In this document: piece after piece, positions 31,830-39,606 of the stretch
Numbering within the stretch: position 1 is the stretch's first letter
How the letters are laid out: the number at the start of each line of letters is the position of its first letter
Assembly (NCBI GenBank): GCA_029237735.1
Contig: JAQZBU010000032.1
Coordinates: 1-44,012, forward strand
Length of the DNA: 44,012 nt
Origin: Ramlibacter sp.
GTDB taxonomy: Bacteria; Pseudomonadota; Gammaproteobacteria; Burkholderiales; Burkholderiaceae_C
Direction of reading: 5' to 3'
Made by a program: the position numbers and the translations under genes
Notes under the pieces: generated by a model
What the model saw: only the letters and a program-made list of their open reading frames with translations
Told to the model about the DNA's origin: nothing
Databases searched by the model: none

Positions 31830-32477
31830 ATGCTGTTTGGCAAGCTGCTGCCGCGTGAAGGCAATTTTTTCGAGTTGTTCAACCAGCACGCTGACCGCAT
31901 CGTCGAGGCGGGCCGCGCCTTCTCGCAGCTGGTGGCCAACTACAACGATGTGCACCTGCGCGAGCAGTACAACCGCGACGTGGACAACGCCGAGCGCGCT
32001 GCAGACCGAGTCACGCATGAAGTCAATCGCATGCTGCACAAGACGTTCATCACGCCGATCGACCGCGACCAGATCCACAAGCTCATCAACACGATGGACG
32101 ACGTGTGCGACCTGATCCAGGATTCGGCCGAGACGATGGCGCTGTACGACGTGCGCCACATGACCGACGAGATCACCCGTCTCACGGACCTGAGCGTCAA
32201 GTGCTGCGAACGCGTCAAGGAGGCCGTGTACATGATCGGCAAGCTGGCCGACGGGCCCACGGCCGAAGCCGCGCTCAAGACCTGCGAGGAGATCGACAAG
32301 CTGGAATCGGACGCCGACCGAGTGATGCGCTCGGCCATGAGCAAGCTGTTTCGCGAGGAGCCGGACGTTCGCGAGGTCATCAAGCTCAAGGCGATCTACG
32401 AGCTGCTGGAGACGATCACCGACAAGTGCGAGGACGTCGCCAACGTGATCGAGGGCATCATCCTCGAGCACTCCTGA
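31830..32477 (+). CDS. DUF47 (PhoU-like) Pit accessory protein
   Basis: A 215-residue all-helical protein of the DUF47/TIGR00153 family: MLFGKLLPREGNFFELFNQH at the start, EAADRVTHEVNRMLHKTF and TPIDRDQIHKLINTMDDVCDLI in the middle, and ELLETITDKCEDVANVIEGI at the end. It resembles PhoU with acidic E/D-rich metal-binding helices. Such genes almost always precede pit, 16 nt downstream here, and are thought to modulate phosphate uptake. A possible weak -10 (TACACT, 31783-31788) lies 41 nt upstream; no PhoB box was recognised. Confidence 0.93.
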   Translation: MLFGKLLPREGNFFELFNQHADRIVEAGRAFSQLVANYNDVHLREQYNRDVDNAERAADRVTHEVNRMLHKTFITPIDRDQIHKLINTMDDVCDLIQDSAETMALYDVRHMTDEITRLTDLSVKCCERVKEAVYMIGKLADGPTAEAALKTCEEIDKLESDADRVMRSAMSKLFREEPDVREVIKLKAIYELLETITDKCEDVANVIEGIILEHS

Positions 32478-32493
32478 ACGCGGAGCAGGACTG

Positions 32494-33504
32494 ATGGAAA
32501 CCGCTCAAGCCGCCCTGTGGGTGGTGATCCTGCTGGTGGCGCTGGCGATCGCGTTCGATTTCATGAACGGGTTTCACGACGCGGCGAACTCCATTGCAAC
32601 GGTCGTCTCCACCGGCGTGCTCAAGCCGACCTCCGCGGTGGTCTTCGCCGCGTTCTTCAACCTCGTCGCGATCTTCGTCTTCCACCTGAGCGTGGCGGCC
32701 ACCGTCGGCAAGGGCATTGTCCAGCCGGGCGTGGTGGACACGCACGTCGTGTTCGGCGCGCTGGTGGGCGCGATCTTCTGGAACGTGCTCACCTGGTATT
32801 ACGGCATCCCCAGCAGCTCCTCGCACGCGCTGATCGGTGGCATCGTGGGCGCCGTCATCGCGAAGGCGGGCGCGGGTGCCCTGATCGGCGCGGGGATCTG
32901 GAAGACTGTGCTGTTCATCTTCGTCTCGCCGTTCCTGGGGTTCCTGCTCGGGTCGCTGATGATGGTGCTGGTGTCGCAGGTGTTCCGGCGTGCGACGCCG
33001 TCGAAGGTCGATCGGTGGTTCCGGCGCATGCAGCTGGTCTCCGCCGGCGCGTACAGCCTGGGCCACGGCGGCAACGACGCGCAAAAGACGATCGGCATCA
33101 TCTGGATGCTGCTGATCGCCACCGGCTACACCGCCGCCGGCGACAAATCGCCGCCCGGCTGGGTCATCATCTCCTGCTACCTCGCCATCGCGACAGGCAC
33201 CATGTTCGGCGGCTGGCGGATTGTCAAGACCATGGGCCAGAAGATCACCAAGCTGCGGCCGGTGGGCGGTTTCTGCGCGGAGACCGGCGGGGCGATCACG
33301 CTTTTCCTCGCAACGGCGATGGGCATTCCGGTGTCCACCACCCACACCATCACCGGCGCCATCGTCGGCGTCGGCTCGACGCAGCGCGCCAGCGCCGTGC
33401 GATGGGGCGTAGCGGGCAACATCGTGTGGGCGTGGATCTTCACGATCCCGGCCAGCGCGTTCGTGGCCGCGATCGCGTACTGGGTCAGCCTGCAGATATT
33501 TTGA
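32494..33504 (+). CDS. pit: Low-affinity inorganic phosphate transporter (Pit family)
   Basis: A 336-residue PiT-family permease that carries metal-phosphate with H+. The two inverted-repeat signatures are visible: FDFMNGFHDAANSIATVVSTG (residues 21-41, partly matched) and MGIPVSTTHTITGAIVGVGS near 275-294, plus SSSHALIGGIVGAV and SLGHGGNDAQKTIGI. Ten to twelve transmembrane segments are expected. It follows DUF47 by 16 nt. The 3' end overlaps the convergent GNAT gene by 20 nt. Confidence 0.93.
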   Translation: METAQAALWVVILLVALAIAFDFMNGFHDAANSIATVVSTGVLKPTSAVVFAAFFNLVAIFVFHLSVAATVGKGIVQPGVVDTHVVFGALVGAIFWNVLTWYYGIPSSSSHALIGGIVGAVIAKAGAGALIGAGIWKTVLFIFVSPFLGFLLGSLMMVLVSQVFRRATPSKVDRWFRRMQLVSAGAYSLGHGGNDAQKTIGIIWMLLIATGYTAAGDKSPPGWVIISCYLAIATGTMFGGWRIVKTMGQKITKLRPVGGFCAETGGAITLFLATAMGIPVSTTHTITGAIVGVGSTQRASAVRWGVAGNIVWAWIFTIPASAFVAAIAYWVSLQIF

Positions 33505-34036
33505 TTGAGGGAGGCTGCGGGTGCATGCGGGCCATCGAGATGCTGTCCACATAGCGGCCGTTCTTCAGCGAGAACGCCTTGTGCCGGCCTTCCTCGAGGA
33601 AGCCCATGGAGCGGTAGAGCGCCATGGCGCGGTCGTTGTCCACGTGCACGTGCAACTCCACGCGCAGCACTCCGGCCCAGTTGTCGGCCCAGTCCAGTAA
33701 CCGCGTGAGCAACTTGCGGCCCACGCCGCGGCCCTGCCACTCGGCCGCCACGCACAAGCCGAGGGTGCGAACGTGCATGCGGCGCAGGCCGGGCCCCATG
33801 ACGTGAAGGCCCGCCGAGCCAACGATCTCATCGTCCGCGACGGCAACCAGGCGGCAGGCGTGCGGCTCAATCTTCTGGTGGTATTCCAGCCGCGAGGCGT
33901 TCGGCGCGTCGGGGGTCTGCAGCAAGCCCTCGGCGACGCCCGGTTGGCCGAGCAGGGCGGCGATGCGCGCGGCGTCTTCCGGCTCCGCGCTGCGGATCAG
34001 GATGGGGTTGCTATCAGCCTTGTGGGCGGTGTCCAT
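33485..34036 (-). CDS. GNAT family N-acetyltransferase
   Basis: A 183-residue GNAT-fold acetyltransferase. The acetyl-CoA binding R/Q-x-x-G-x-G/A loop is in AEWQGRGVGRKLLTRLLDWAD (about 109-129), and the C-terminal YRSMGFLEEGR block follows. Relatives are usually called YhhY/SpeG-like; the substrate (amine or protein N terminus) is unknown. ATG at 34036 has AGGAG 8 nt upstream; the in-frame ATG at 34066 has none. The gene ends inside pit by 20 nt on the opposite strand. Confidence 0.88.
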   Translation of the reverse strand: MDTAHKADSNPILIRSAEPEDAARIAALLGQPGVAEGLLQTPDAPNASRLEYHQKIEPHACRLVAVADDEIVGSAGLHVMGPGLRRMHVRTLGLCVAAEWQGRGVGRKLLTRLLDWADNWAGVLRVELHVHVDNDRAMALYRSMGFLEEGRHKAFSLKNGRYVDSISMARMHPQPPSIKISAG

Positions 34037-34144
34037 GGCATCACTCCTGATTGGATCGATGGACACCCCAATCTAAAGCACACGTTTGGCGCGTGGCAAA
34101 TGCCGCCTGTGCATGGAACCATGCGGTAACCGGCCACGGCCGGC

Positions 34145-34591
34145 TCACTGCGAGATCTTGCGGCCTTCCTCGACCTGGTATTCGAAGTAGCGCTGGAAGC
34201 TGAAGGCGATGCTGGCCATCAGCACGGTGGTGCCCACGAGGAGCGACAGCACCACGGCCGCGATGGTGAACCAGCTGGTTCCGCCGGACGCGGCATCGTC
34301 GCCGGCCGCGCGGTTGAAGCGCGCGTTCCACTTTTCACGCGTCATCAGGCCATACACGATGGCGGTGAGGGCGCACCCGGCGATGGTGAAACCCAGCAGC
34401 GGTATCAGCACCCAGCTCCACTGATCATCCACGCCGTAGCGCTGCACGCGTTCGATGCCGTAGATGCCCAGCGCGGTGGGGATCGGCAGGAACCAGCCGA
34501 GCAGGTCCGTGATGCCGTACAGGTAGAAGCGGTGCAGGCCGAGCGGCCCGCCCAGGAAGGCCAGCCAGGCCGCGAGTGTCTTGTTTTTCAT
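34145..34591 (-). CDS. TM2-like membrane protein
   Basis: A 148-residue protein that opens MKNKTLAAWLAFLGGPLGLHRFYLYG, the usual start of TM2-type proteins, then TM helices at about 6-24, 28-45, 62-85 and 110-135 and a short charged tail. Function unknown. The ATG overlaps the stop of the acetyltransferase gene by 3-4 bases (ATGA), so the two are translationally coupled. Confidence 0.8.
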   Translation of the reverse strand: MKNKTLAAWLAFLGGPLGLHRFYLYGITDLLGWFLPIPTALGIYGIERVQRYGVDDQWSWVLIPLLGFTIAGCALTAIVYGLMTREKWNARFNRAAGDDAASGGTSWFTIAAVVLSLLVGTTVLMASIAFSFQRYFEYQVEEGRKISQ

Positions 34592-35121
34592 CCGGCGCTC
34601 GGCTCCGGCGGCGTCGCATCGCCTTCGCCCAGCGTTTTTTCCATGAGCACGATGTCCAGCCACTTGCCGAATTTCCAACCGCAGGACGTGAGTGTCCCCA
34701 CAGGGGTGAAACCCGCCGCGCGATGCACGCCCACTGAGCCGGCGTTGGTCGAATCCCCTATCACCGCGATCAGCTTGCGGATGCCTGCTGCCTCGGCCTG
34801 CCGCGCCAGTTCGGCGAGCAACAGCTTGCCCAGGCCCTTGCCGGCAGCGTCGGGGTGCAGGTATATCGAGTCCTCGGCCGAGAACCGGTAGGCCGGCCGG
34901 GGCTTGAACCACTGGCAGTAGGCAAAACCCAGCACCTTGCCGTCTTCCTCCGCCACGAGGTAGGGCAGGCCCTTGGCCAGCACGTCCGCGCGGCGGGCGG
35001 CCATGTCGGCCGCAGAGGGTGGATCGGTCTCGAAAGTGCCGGTGCCGTGCAGCACGTGGTGGGCATAGATCGCGGTGATCTGGGGAAGGTCGGGGTCGCT
35101 GCTGGGGCGGATGTGGGTCAT
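34588..35121 (-). CDS. GNAT acetyltransferase, phosphinothricin-acetyltransferase-like
   Basis: A 177-residue acetyltransferase of the PAT/YncA kind. Visible blocks: ITAIYAHHVLHGTGTFETDPPS, GFAYCQWFKPRPAYRFSAEDSIYLHP (partial quotes) and the acetyl-CoA loop AAGKGLGKLLLAEL, then NAGSVGVHRAAGFTPVGTL and WKFGKWLDIVLME. Family members N-acetylate amino-acid analogues or methionine sulfone derivatives; the true substrate is unknown. It opens divergently 120 nt from rpsP and shares its promoter region. The TM2-like gene follows and overlaps its stop. Confidence 0.88.
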   Translation of the reverse strand: MTHIRPSSDPDLPQITAIYAHHVLHGTGTFETDPPSAADMAARRADVLAKGLPYLVAEEDGKVLGFAYCQWFKPRPAYRFSAEDSIYLHPDAAGKGLGKLLLAELARQAEAAGIRKLIAVIGDSTNAGSVGVHRAAGFTPVGTLTSCGWKFGKWLDIVLMEKTLGEGDATPPEPSAG

Positions 35122-35135
35122 ATGGGTGAAAACGT

Positions 35136-35141
35136 TATAAT
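35136..35141 (+). promoter_or_regulatory. -10 consensus TATAAT of the rpsP-rimM operon
   Basis: A perfect TATAAT 100 nt before the rpsP start, in a region otherwise high in GC. It predicts transcription from about 35148 and a leader of about 94 nt. No good -35 at 17 bp. Confidence 0.55.
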
Positions 35142-35208
35142 CGCGGGCTCTACAGCGTGTCGCTGGCCGGGTGGCCGTAAGCGCGTGTCTCAACGCTGGA
35201 AAGTATTT

Positions 35209-35222
35209 GGGGAAATTTCCCC
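35209..35222 (+). promoter_or_regulatory. GGGGAAATTTCCCC palindrome in the rpsP leader
   Basis: A perfect 14-nt palindrome 19 nt before the rpsP ATG and just before its Shine-Dalgarno (AAGGA, 35231-35235). It could be a protein or RNA-level control site of the ribosomal operon. The role is an inference. Confidence 0.35.
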
Positions 35223-35241
35223 TCCCACCCAAGGATAAATC

Positions 35242-35496
35242 ATGGTCGTCATTCGACTCTCTCGCGGCGGCTCGAAGTCCCGTCCGTTCTTCAACATCGT
35301 CGTTGCCGACAAGCGTACCCGCCGTGATGGCCGCTTCATCGAGCGCGTCGGTTTCTACAACCCGATCGCCAAGGACAACGAGGAAAGCATCCGCATCGCT
35401 CAGGACCGCCTGACGTACTGGCGCGGTGTCGGCGCGATCCCGTCGCCCACCGTGGAACGCCTGATCAAGCAAGCCGCGGCCAAGACCCCGGCTTAA
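35242..35496 (+). CDS. rpsP: 30S ribosomal protein S16
   Basis: An 84-residue S16, matching the family end to end: [41 protein letters not shown] and [14 protein letters not shown]. It assembles early in the 30S body. AAGGA 6 nt before the ATG sets the start. The gene is preceded by a 94-nt leader with a palindrome and a consensus -10. rimM follows 4 nt later. Confidence 0.97.
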   Translation: MVVIRLSRGGSKSRPFFNIVVADKRTRRDGRFIERVGFYNPIAKDNEESIRIAQDRLTYWRGVGAIPSPTVERLIKQAAAKTPA

Positions 35497-35500
35497 AGTA

Positions 35501-36091
35501 GTGGCGGCCCCGCGTCCGGCAGCCCAGCTGCCAACGGGTGTGGAGCCCGCCGAACTTCCGGCGGATGCCATCGAAGTCGGGCGCATCGCCGATGCCTGGG
35601 GCATCAAGGGCTGGTTCAAGGTCCTGCCCCATAGCGCTTCCCCGGAAGCGCTTTTTTCTTCCAAGCGCTGGTACCTGCAGCCGTCCGAAAGAGGCGCCAA
35701 GACCTTTTCCGGTACGGTGCTGCTTCGTGTGCGCGAAGCCAAGGAACACTCAGGCACTGTCGTCGCCAGCGCCCACGAAGTGGACGATCGCGCCGGGGCC
35801 GAGGCCCTCAAGGGCGCGCGCATCTTCGTGACCCGATCCAGCTTCCCGACGGCCGGCACCGACGAGTACTACTGGGTGGACCTGATCGGCCTCGATGTTG
35901 TGAACCGCGAAGGCGACAACCTGGGCACCGTGAGGGAACTGCTCTCCACCGGTCCGCAGACCGTGCTGGTGATCGAGTACTTCGAGCAAGGCAAGGTCCT
36001 GGAGCGGATGATCCCGTTCGTGTCAGTTTATGTGGATGCCGTGGATCTCGCCGCCAGGCGCATCACCGTGGACTGGCAAGCCGACTACTGA
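35501..36091 (+). CDS. rimM: Ribosome maturation factor RimM
   Basis: A 196-residue protein of the 16S rRNA-processing family: N-terminal barrel with the conserved VGRIADAWGIKGWFKVLP (residues 26-43) and a PRC-barrel C-terminal half with EYYWVDLIGLDVVN and LVIEYFEQGKVLERMIPFV. It helps assemble the 3' domain of the 30S subunit. GTG start at 35501, 4 nt after rpsP. The usual trmD-rplS do not follow; instead the convergent acyl-CoA ligase ends 1 nt away. Confidence 0.95.
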   Translation: MAAPRPAAQLPTGVEPAELPADAIEVGRIADAWGIKGWFKVLPHSASPEALFSSKRWYLQPSERGAKTFSGTVLLRVREAKEHSGTVVASAHEVDDRAGAEALKGARIFVTRSSFPTAGTDEYYWVDLIGLDVVNREGDNLGTVRELLSTGPQTVLVIEYFEQGKVLERMIPFVSVYVDAVDLAARRITVDWQADY

Positions 36092-36092
36092 G

Positions 36093-37736
36093 CTACCTCG
36101 GGAAGCGCTCTCGTAACTTTATCTTCCAGAACTTGCCTGTGGAGGTGCGGGGGACCGCATCGATGAACTCGTAGCGATCGGGCAATTGCCACTTGGCAAA
36201 ACCATGCCGGAGCAGATGCGCGTTGAATTCCTCGGGCGTCGCGCTCTGCCCGGGCCGCAGCACGACACAGGCAAGGGGCCGTTCGCTCCACTTCTCGTCG
36301 GGAATGGCGATCACCGCGGCTTCGGCCACGGCCGGGTGCGCCATGACGGCGTTTTCCAGGTCGACCGAGCTGATCCACTCGCCGCCAGACTTGATCAGGT
36401 CCTTGGTGCGATCCGTGATCTTCACGAATCCCAGTGGGTCCACCGACGCGACGTCTCCGGTGCGCAGCCAGCCGTCAGCGGTGAACTTCTCGGCCTCGAC
36501 CGGGACCTCGTGGTAGCTCCCGGTGATGAACGGCCCGCGCACCTGGATCTCGCCAACGCTCTTGCCGTCCCAGGGCTGGTCGCCCCCGTTGTCGCCCCGC
36601 ACCCGCAGATCGACCAGCGGAACGGGCACACCCGCCATGGCGGCGCGCCGATAGCGCTCGTCGGCGCTCGCGCCACGCAATTCCGCGCGTGGATAGGAGA
36701 TGGTGCAGACCGGCGAGGTTTCCGTCATCCCCCAGCCTTGAAGGATCCAGATGCCGTGCCTGTCGAACGCGCGGATCAGGGCCTCGGGCACCGCCGCCCC
36801 GCCGACCAGAGATCGCATGCCGCGCGGCAGCTTCCAGCGCCCGTGATGGGGCGAGCCTTCGGCCTGCGCGGCGTCGTAGGTCTGGATCAGGCTCATCCAG
36901 ATCGTGGGCACGCCCAGGGACAGCGTGGGCGGCTCCTGTTGCATCAGGTCCAGCAAATCCTCGGGATGCAGGTGGGGGCCTGGGAAGACGAGCTTCACGC
37001 CCATCATCACGGCGCCGTAGGGCATGCCCCAGCTGTTGGCGTGGAACATGGGTGTCACCGGCAGGACCACGTCCGTACCCAGCAGGCCCCAGAAGTCACC
37101 CAGGCTTGCCACCAGCGTGTGCAGGATGGTGGACCGGTGCGAATACGCAACGCCCTTGGACCGACCCGTGGTGCCGGACGTGTAGCACATGGCCACCGGG
37201 TCGTTCTCGTCGTGCGCAGCGTACTGGAAGCCCTCCGGGTCCGCGGCGTCGAGCAGGGCTTCATAGTTCTCGAATTCCGGCGACACGGCCGCGCCCGAAA
37301 ACGGGAACACGATGACCTTCTCGAACTTGTGCAGGTGGGCGAACTGCTTGTACAGCGGCAGCAGCACGTCGTCGATCACGAGGAATCGGTCCTGCGCATT
37401 GCCTGCGATCCAGCCGATATCGTCCGGCGACAGGCGCAGGTTCAGCGTATGCATCACGCCGCCGGCGGCGGGAATGCCGAAATAGCACTCCAGGTGCGCG
37501 TGGTGGTTCCAGCACAGCGTTGCGACCCGGTCGCCCTTTTTCAGGCCGAGATTGCCCAAGGCGCAGGCGAGGGCGCGCGTTCGGCGGTAGTACTCGCCGT
37601 AGGTATGCCGGCGCAGGGACTTGTCGGGCAGGCGGGAGACAATTTCGTTGCCCGCGAAGAGCTTTCCAGCTCGCTCGAGCAGGTGGTTGAGCGACAGGGG
37701 GACATCCATCATCGTGCTTTGCATGCCGGTCTCCAT
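36093..37736 (-). CDS. Long-chain/other acyl-CoA ligase (AMP-binding)
   Basis: A 547-residue ANL-superfamily ligase. Motifs: YTSGTTGRSKGVAYSHRS (about 186-203), VLPVTPMFHANSWGMPY, GWGMTETSPVC, RTGDVASVDPLGFVKITDR and the C-terminal lysine in RTSTGKFWKIKL. The FHxNSWGxP block and length fit the group with DmdB and medium/long-chain fatty-acyl ligases, but substrate is not decided. M1 at 37736 is listed; M5 at 37724 has a GGAG 6 nt upstream and is equally likely. Its stop lies 1 nt from the rimM stop. Not related in position to the other ligase at 780. Confidence 0.9.
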   Translation of the reverse strand: METGMQSTMMDVPLSLNHLLERAGKLFAGNEIVSRLPDKSLRRHTYGEYYRRTRALACALGNLGLKKGDRVATLCWNHHAHLECYFGIPAAGGVMHTLNLRLSPDDIGWIAGNAQDRFLVIDDVLLPLYKQFAHLHKFEKVIVFPFSGAAVSPEFENYEALLDAADPEGFQYAAHDENDPVAMCYTSGTTGRSKGVAYSHRSTILHTLVASLGDFWGLLGTDVVLPVTPMFHANSWGMPYGAVMMGVKLVFPGPHLHPEDLLDLMQQEPPTLSLGVPTIWMSLIQTYDAAQAEGSPHHGRWKLPRGMRSLVGGAAVPEALIRAFDRHGIWILQGWGMTETSPVCTISYPRAELRGASADERYRRAAMAGVPVPLVDLRVRGDNGGDQPWDGKSVGEIQVRGPFITGSYHEVPVEAEKFTADGWLRTGDVASVDPLGFVKITDRTKDLIKSGGEWISSVDLENAVMAHPAVAEAAVIAIPDEKWSERPLACVVLRPGQSATPEEFNAHLLRHGFAKWQLPDRYEFIDAVPRTSTGKFWKIKLRERFPR

Positions 37737-37750
37737 CTTGACGACAGGCC

Positions 37751-37798
37751 GCCCCTAGGCAAGAACGGCCCCCTCGGGGGGCAGCGAAGCGTAGGGGC
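37751..37798. repeat. REP-like palindromic element
   Basis: An outer arm GCCCCTA (37751-37757) pairs with TAGGGGC (37792-37798), and an inner 6-bp stem GCCCCC/GGGGGC (37768-37773 with 37777-37782) has a TCG loop. Elements with a CCCCCTCGGGGGGCAGCG core occur often between genes of Comamonadaceae (my recollection, not checked). It follows the start of the acyl-CoA ligase gene, not a stop, so a terminator role is unlikely. Confidence 0.4.
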
Positions 37799-37857
37799 TA
37801 ACTTATCCATGTGCACTGTACGACCCGCACGCGCGCGATCAATGCAGAATGAACCCT

Positions 37858-38451
37858 ATGGAAAGCGCGAAGTATGAGATTGCCGCCACGGCGGCGCGGA
37901 TGGTGGTGGAGGAAGGCCTTGAATACGGCCCCGCCAAAAGGCGGGCGGTGCGCCAACTGGGCTTGAACAGCCGCAGCGCCCTGCCCGACAACGATGCGCT
38001 CGAGGAGGCCGTCCGCGAGTACATCGAGCTCTTCTGCTCCGAGACACAGCCGGTTGAACTGGTGGCACTTCGCAAGCTGGCGCTGACGTGGATGGAGCGG
38101 CTGGCGCAGTTCCGGCCTTATCTGGGCGGGGCCGTCTGGCACGGCACGGCCACGCGGCTGTCCGATATCTACATCCAGCTCTTCTGCGACGATCCGAAAT
38201 CGGCCGAGATGGCGCTGATAGAGAACAAGGTGGACTACGAGGCGCGCACGGTCACGGGCTTCAACGGGGAGCCGGTGGAAGCCCTCAGCCTGTCGAGCGT
38301 CAGCCGGGAACTGGGCGAGGCTATCGGCGTGCACCTGATGATCTACGACCATGACGACGTGCGCGGGGCCCTCAAGCGCGACGCCAAAGGCCGGACGCCC
38401 CGGGGCGACATCGCGGCGGTTAGGGCACTGGTGGACAATCGAGCGCCATGA
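37858..38451 (+). CDS. Conserved protein with a nucleotidyltransferase-like motif
   Basis: About 197 residues beginning MESAKYEIAATAARMVVEEG. The middle has GGAVWHGTATRLSDIYIQLFCDD, which echoes the nucleotidyltransferase pattern GSxxxGxxxxxSDIDL but with the second aspartate changed to tyrosine. It is followed by a domain with AEMALIENKVDYEARTV. It has no clear enzymatic assignment; proteins like it are often mislabelled as UDP-N-acetylmuramate ligase because of position. An ATG at 37849 is possible; CAGAAT (37845-37850) ends 7 nt before 37858 and points to a leaderless start there. TlpA starts 4 nt before the stop (ATGA). Confidence 0.75.
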   Translation: MESAKYEIAATAARMVVEEGLEYGPAKRRAVRQLGLNSRSALPDNDALEEAVREYIELFCSETQPVELVALRKLALTWMERLAQFRPYLGGAVWHGTATRLSDIYIQLFCDDPKSAEMALIENKVDYEARTVTGFNGEPVEALSLSSVSRELGEAIGVHLMIYDHDDVRGALKRDAKGRTPRGDIAAVRALVDNRAP

Positions 38452-39008
38452 ACGAAGAAACCGACACCCCCGACGCGCCAAGCGCAACGACGCGCCGCCG
38501 CCTTCTCTACGCCGGTGTGGCCGGCGCCGCAGCGCTGGCCGGCGCAGGTCTGGCGCTATGGAAATGGCGCACCGAGGAGGGTCGGCGGGACGCTGCAGCA
38601 GTCCTCTGGCCCATGAATTTCGATACGCCGGCAGGCACCACGCTCGCGATGCAGTCGTTGCGCGGGAACCCGCTGGTGCTGAATTTTTGGGCCACATGGT
38701 GTCCGCCTTGTGTGGAAGAGCTCCCGCTTCTGGACGGCTTTTACCGGGAAAATGCGTCAAAAAAGTGGCAAGTGTTGGGATTGGCGATCGACCAGCCCAG
38801 TGCAGTGCGCAAGTTCCTGGAGCGCACGCCCGTCAGTTTCCCGATTGCACTGGCCGGCTTGGGAGGGACAGAACTCGGCCATGCGCTGGGCAACCTGGGG
38901 GGCGGACTGCCTTTCACGGTCGTGGTGGGCGTAAGTGGCGATGTGCTGCAGCGTAAAATGGGTCGGGTCACTGCCGCCGACCTCGCGGCTTGGACGCAGC
39001 TGCGATAA
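38448..39008 (+). CDS. TlpA-like membrane-anchored thioredoxin
   Basis: A 186-residue thiol-disulfide protein: an N-terminal anchor (LLYAGVAGAAALAGAGLALW, about 20-39, following an RRR), then the thioredoxin fold with active site WATWCPPCVEELP. The CxxC and FxxxWCPPC block are typical of TlpA/ResA, which reduce cytochrome c apoproteins or other periplasmic disulfides. The cis-proline loop is GGLPFTVVVG. It overlaps the preceding gene by 4 nt. accB is next after a 141-nt gap. Confidence 0.92.
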   Translation: MNEETDTPDAPSATTRRRLLYAGVAGAAALAGAGLALWKWRTEEGRRDAAAVLWPMNFDTPAGTTLAMQSLRGNPLVLNFWATWCPPCVEELPLLDGFYRENASKKWQVLGLAIDQPSAVRKFLERTPVSFPIALAGLGGTELGHALGNLGGGLPFTVVVGVSGDVLQRKMGRVTAADLAAWTQLR

Positions 39009-39096
39009 CTTGACTCAGGCGTGGGCACGGGCGCCGCAATACTGTCAAGCGAAATGCAGAAAATAAATGAAAAATGACTGCAGAAACGGAAAGTAA

Positions 39097-39118
39097 GCGA
39101 ATTTTGCTGTAAATTCGC
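39097..39118 (+). promoter_or_regulatory. Inverted repeat upstream of accB
   Basis: GCGAATTT (39097-39104) and AAATTCGC (39111-39118) form a perfect 8-bp repeat with a 6-nt spacer, 31 nt before the accB ATG. It lies in an A/T-rich promoter region (39050-39118) and could be an operator for fatty-acid control or an mRNA hairpin. Seen directly; role inferred. Confidence 0.4.
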
Positions 39119-39149
39119 CTTCCTTTCGTTGGCACGCGTTGGAGAGAAC

Positions 39150-39596
39150 ATGGACTTGCGCAAATTGAAGACGTTGATCGACCTGGTGTCGGAGTCCAAC
39201 GTTTCGGAACTGGAGATCACCGAGGCCGAGGGGAAGGTTCGCATTGTCAAAGGCGGCGGTGCCGTCACGCATCACGTCGCCGCACCCTCCGCGGCCATGC
39301 CCGCGCCCGCGCTTGCCGCCTCGCCTGCGATTGCGGCGCCCGCAGCGGTCGAGGTGCCCACCGGCCATATCGTGAAGTCGCCGATGGTGGGCACGTTCTA
39401 TCGCTCCTCGAGTCCCGGCGCCAAGCCGTTCGTGGAAGTCGGCAGCCAGGTCAAGGAAGGCGAGACCATCTGCATCATCGAGGCAATGAAGATTCTCAAC
39501 GAGATCGAAACCGACAAGGCCGGCACTATCGTCAAGATCCTGTGCGAAAACGGCCAGGCCGTCGAATACGGGCAGCCCCTGTTCGTCGTCGAGTAA
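39150..39596 (+). CDS. accB: Biotin carboxyl carrier protein of acetyl-CoA carboxylase
   Basis: A 148-residue BCCP. N-terminal helix [16 protein letters not shown], an Ala/Pro-rich linker (about 43-68), then the biotinyl domain with the thumb [13 protein letters not shown] and the biotin lysine K114 in [10 protein letters not shown]. It carries CO2 between AccC and AccAD in fatty-acid synthesis. GGAGAG just upstream sets the start; an upstream in-frame start (39129) is less likely. accC follows 10 nt later. Confidence 0.96.
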   Translation: MDLRKLKTLIDLVSESNVSELEITEAEGKVRIVKGGGAVTHHVAAPSAAMPAPALAASPAIAAPAAVEVPTGHIVKSPMVGTFYRSSSPGAKPFVEVGSQVKEGETICIIEAMKILNEIETDKAGTIVKILCENGQAVEYGQPLFVVE

Positions 39597-39606
39597 GCAC
39601 GGCCTC

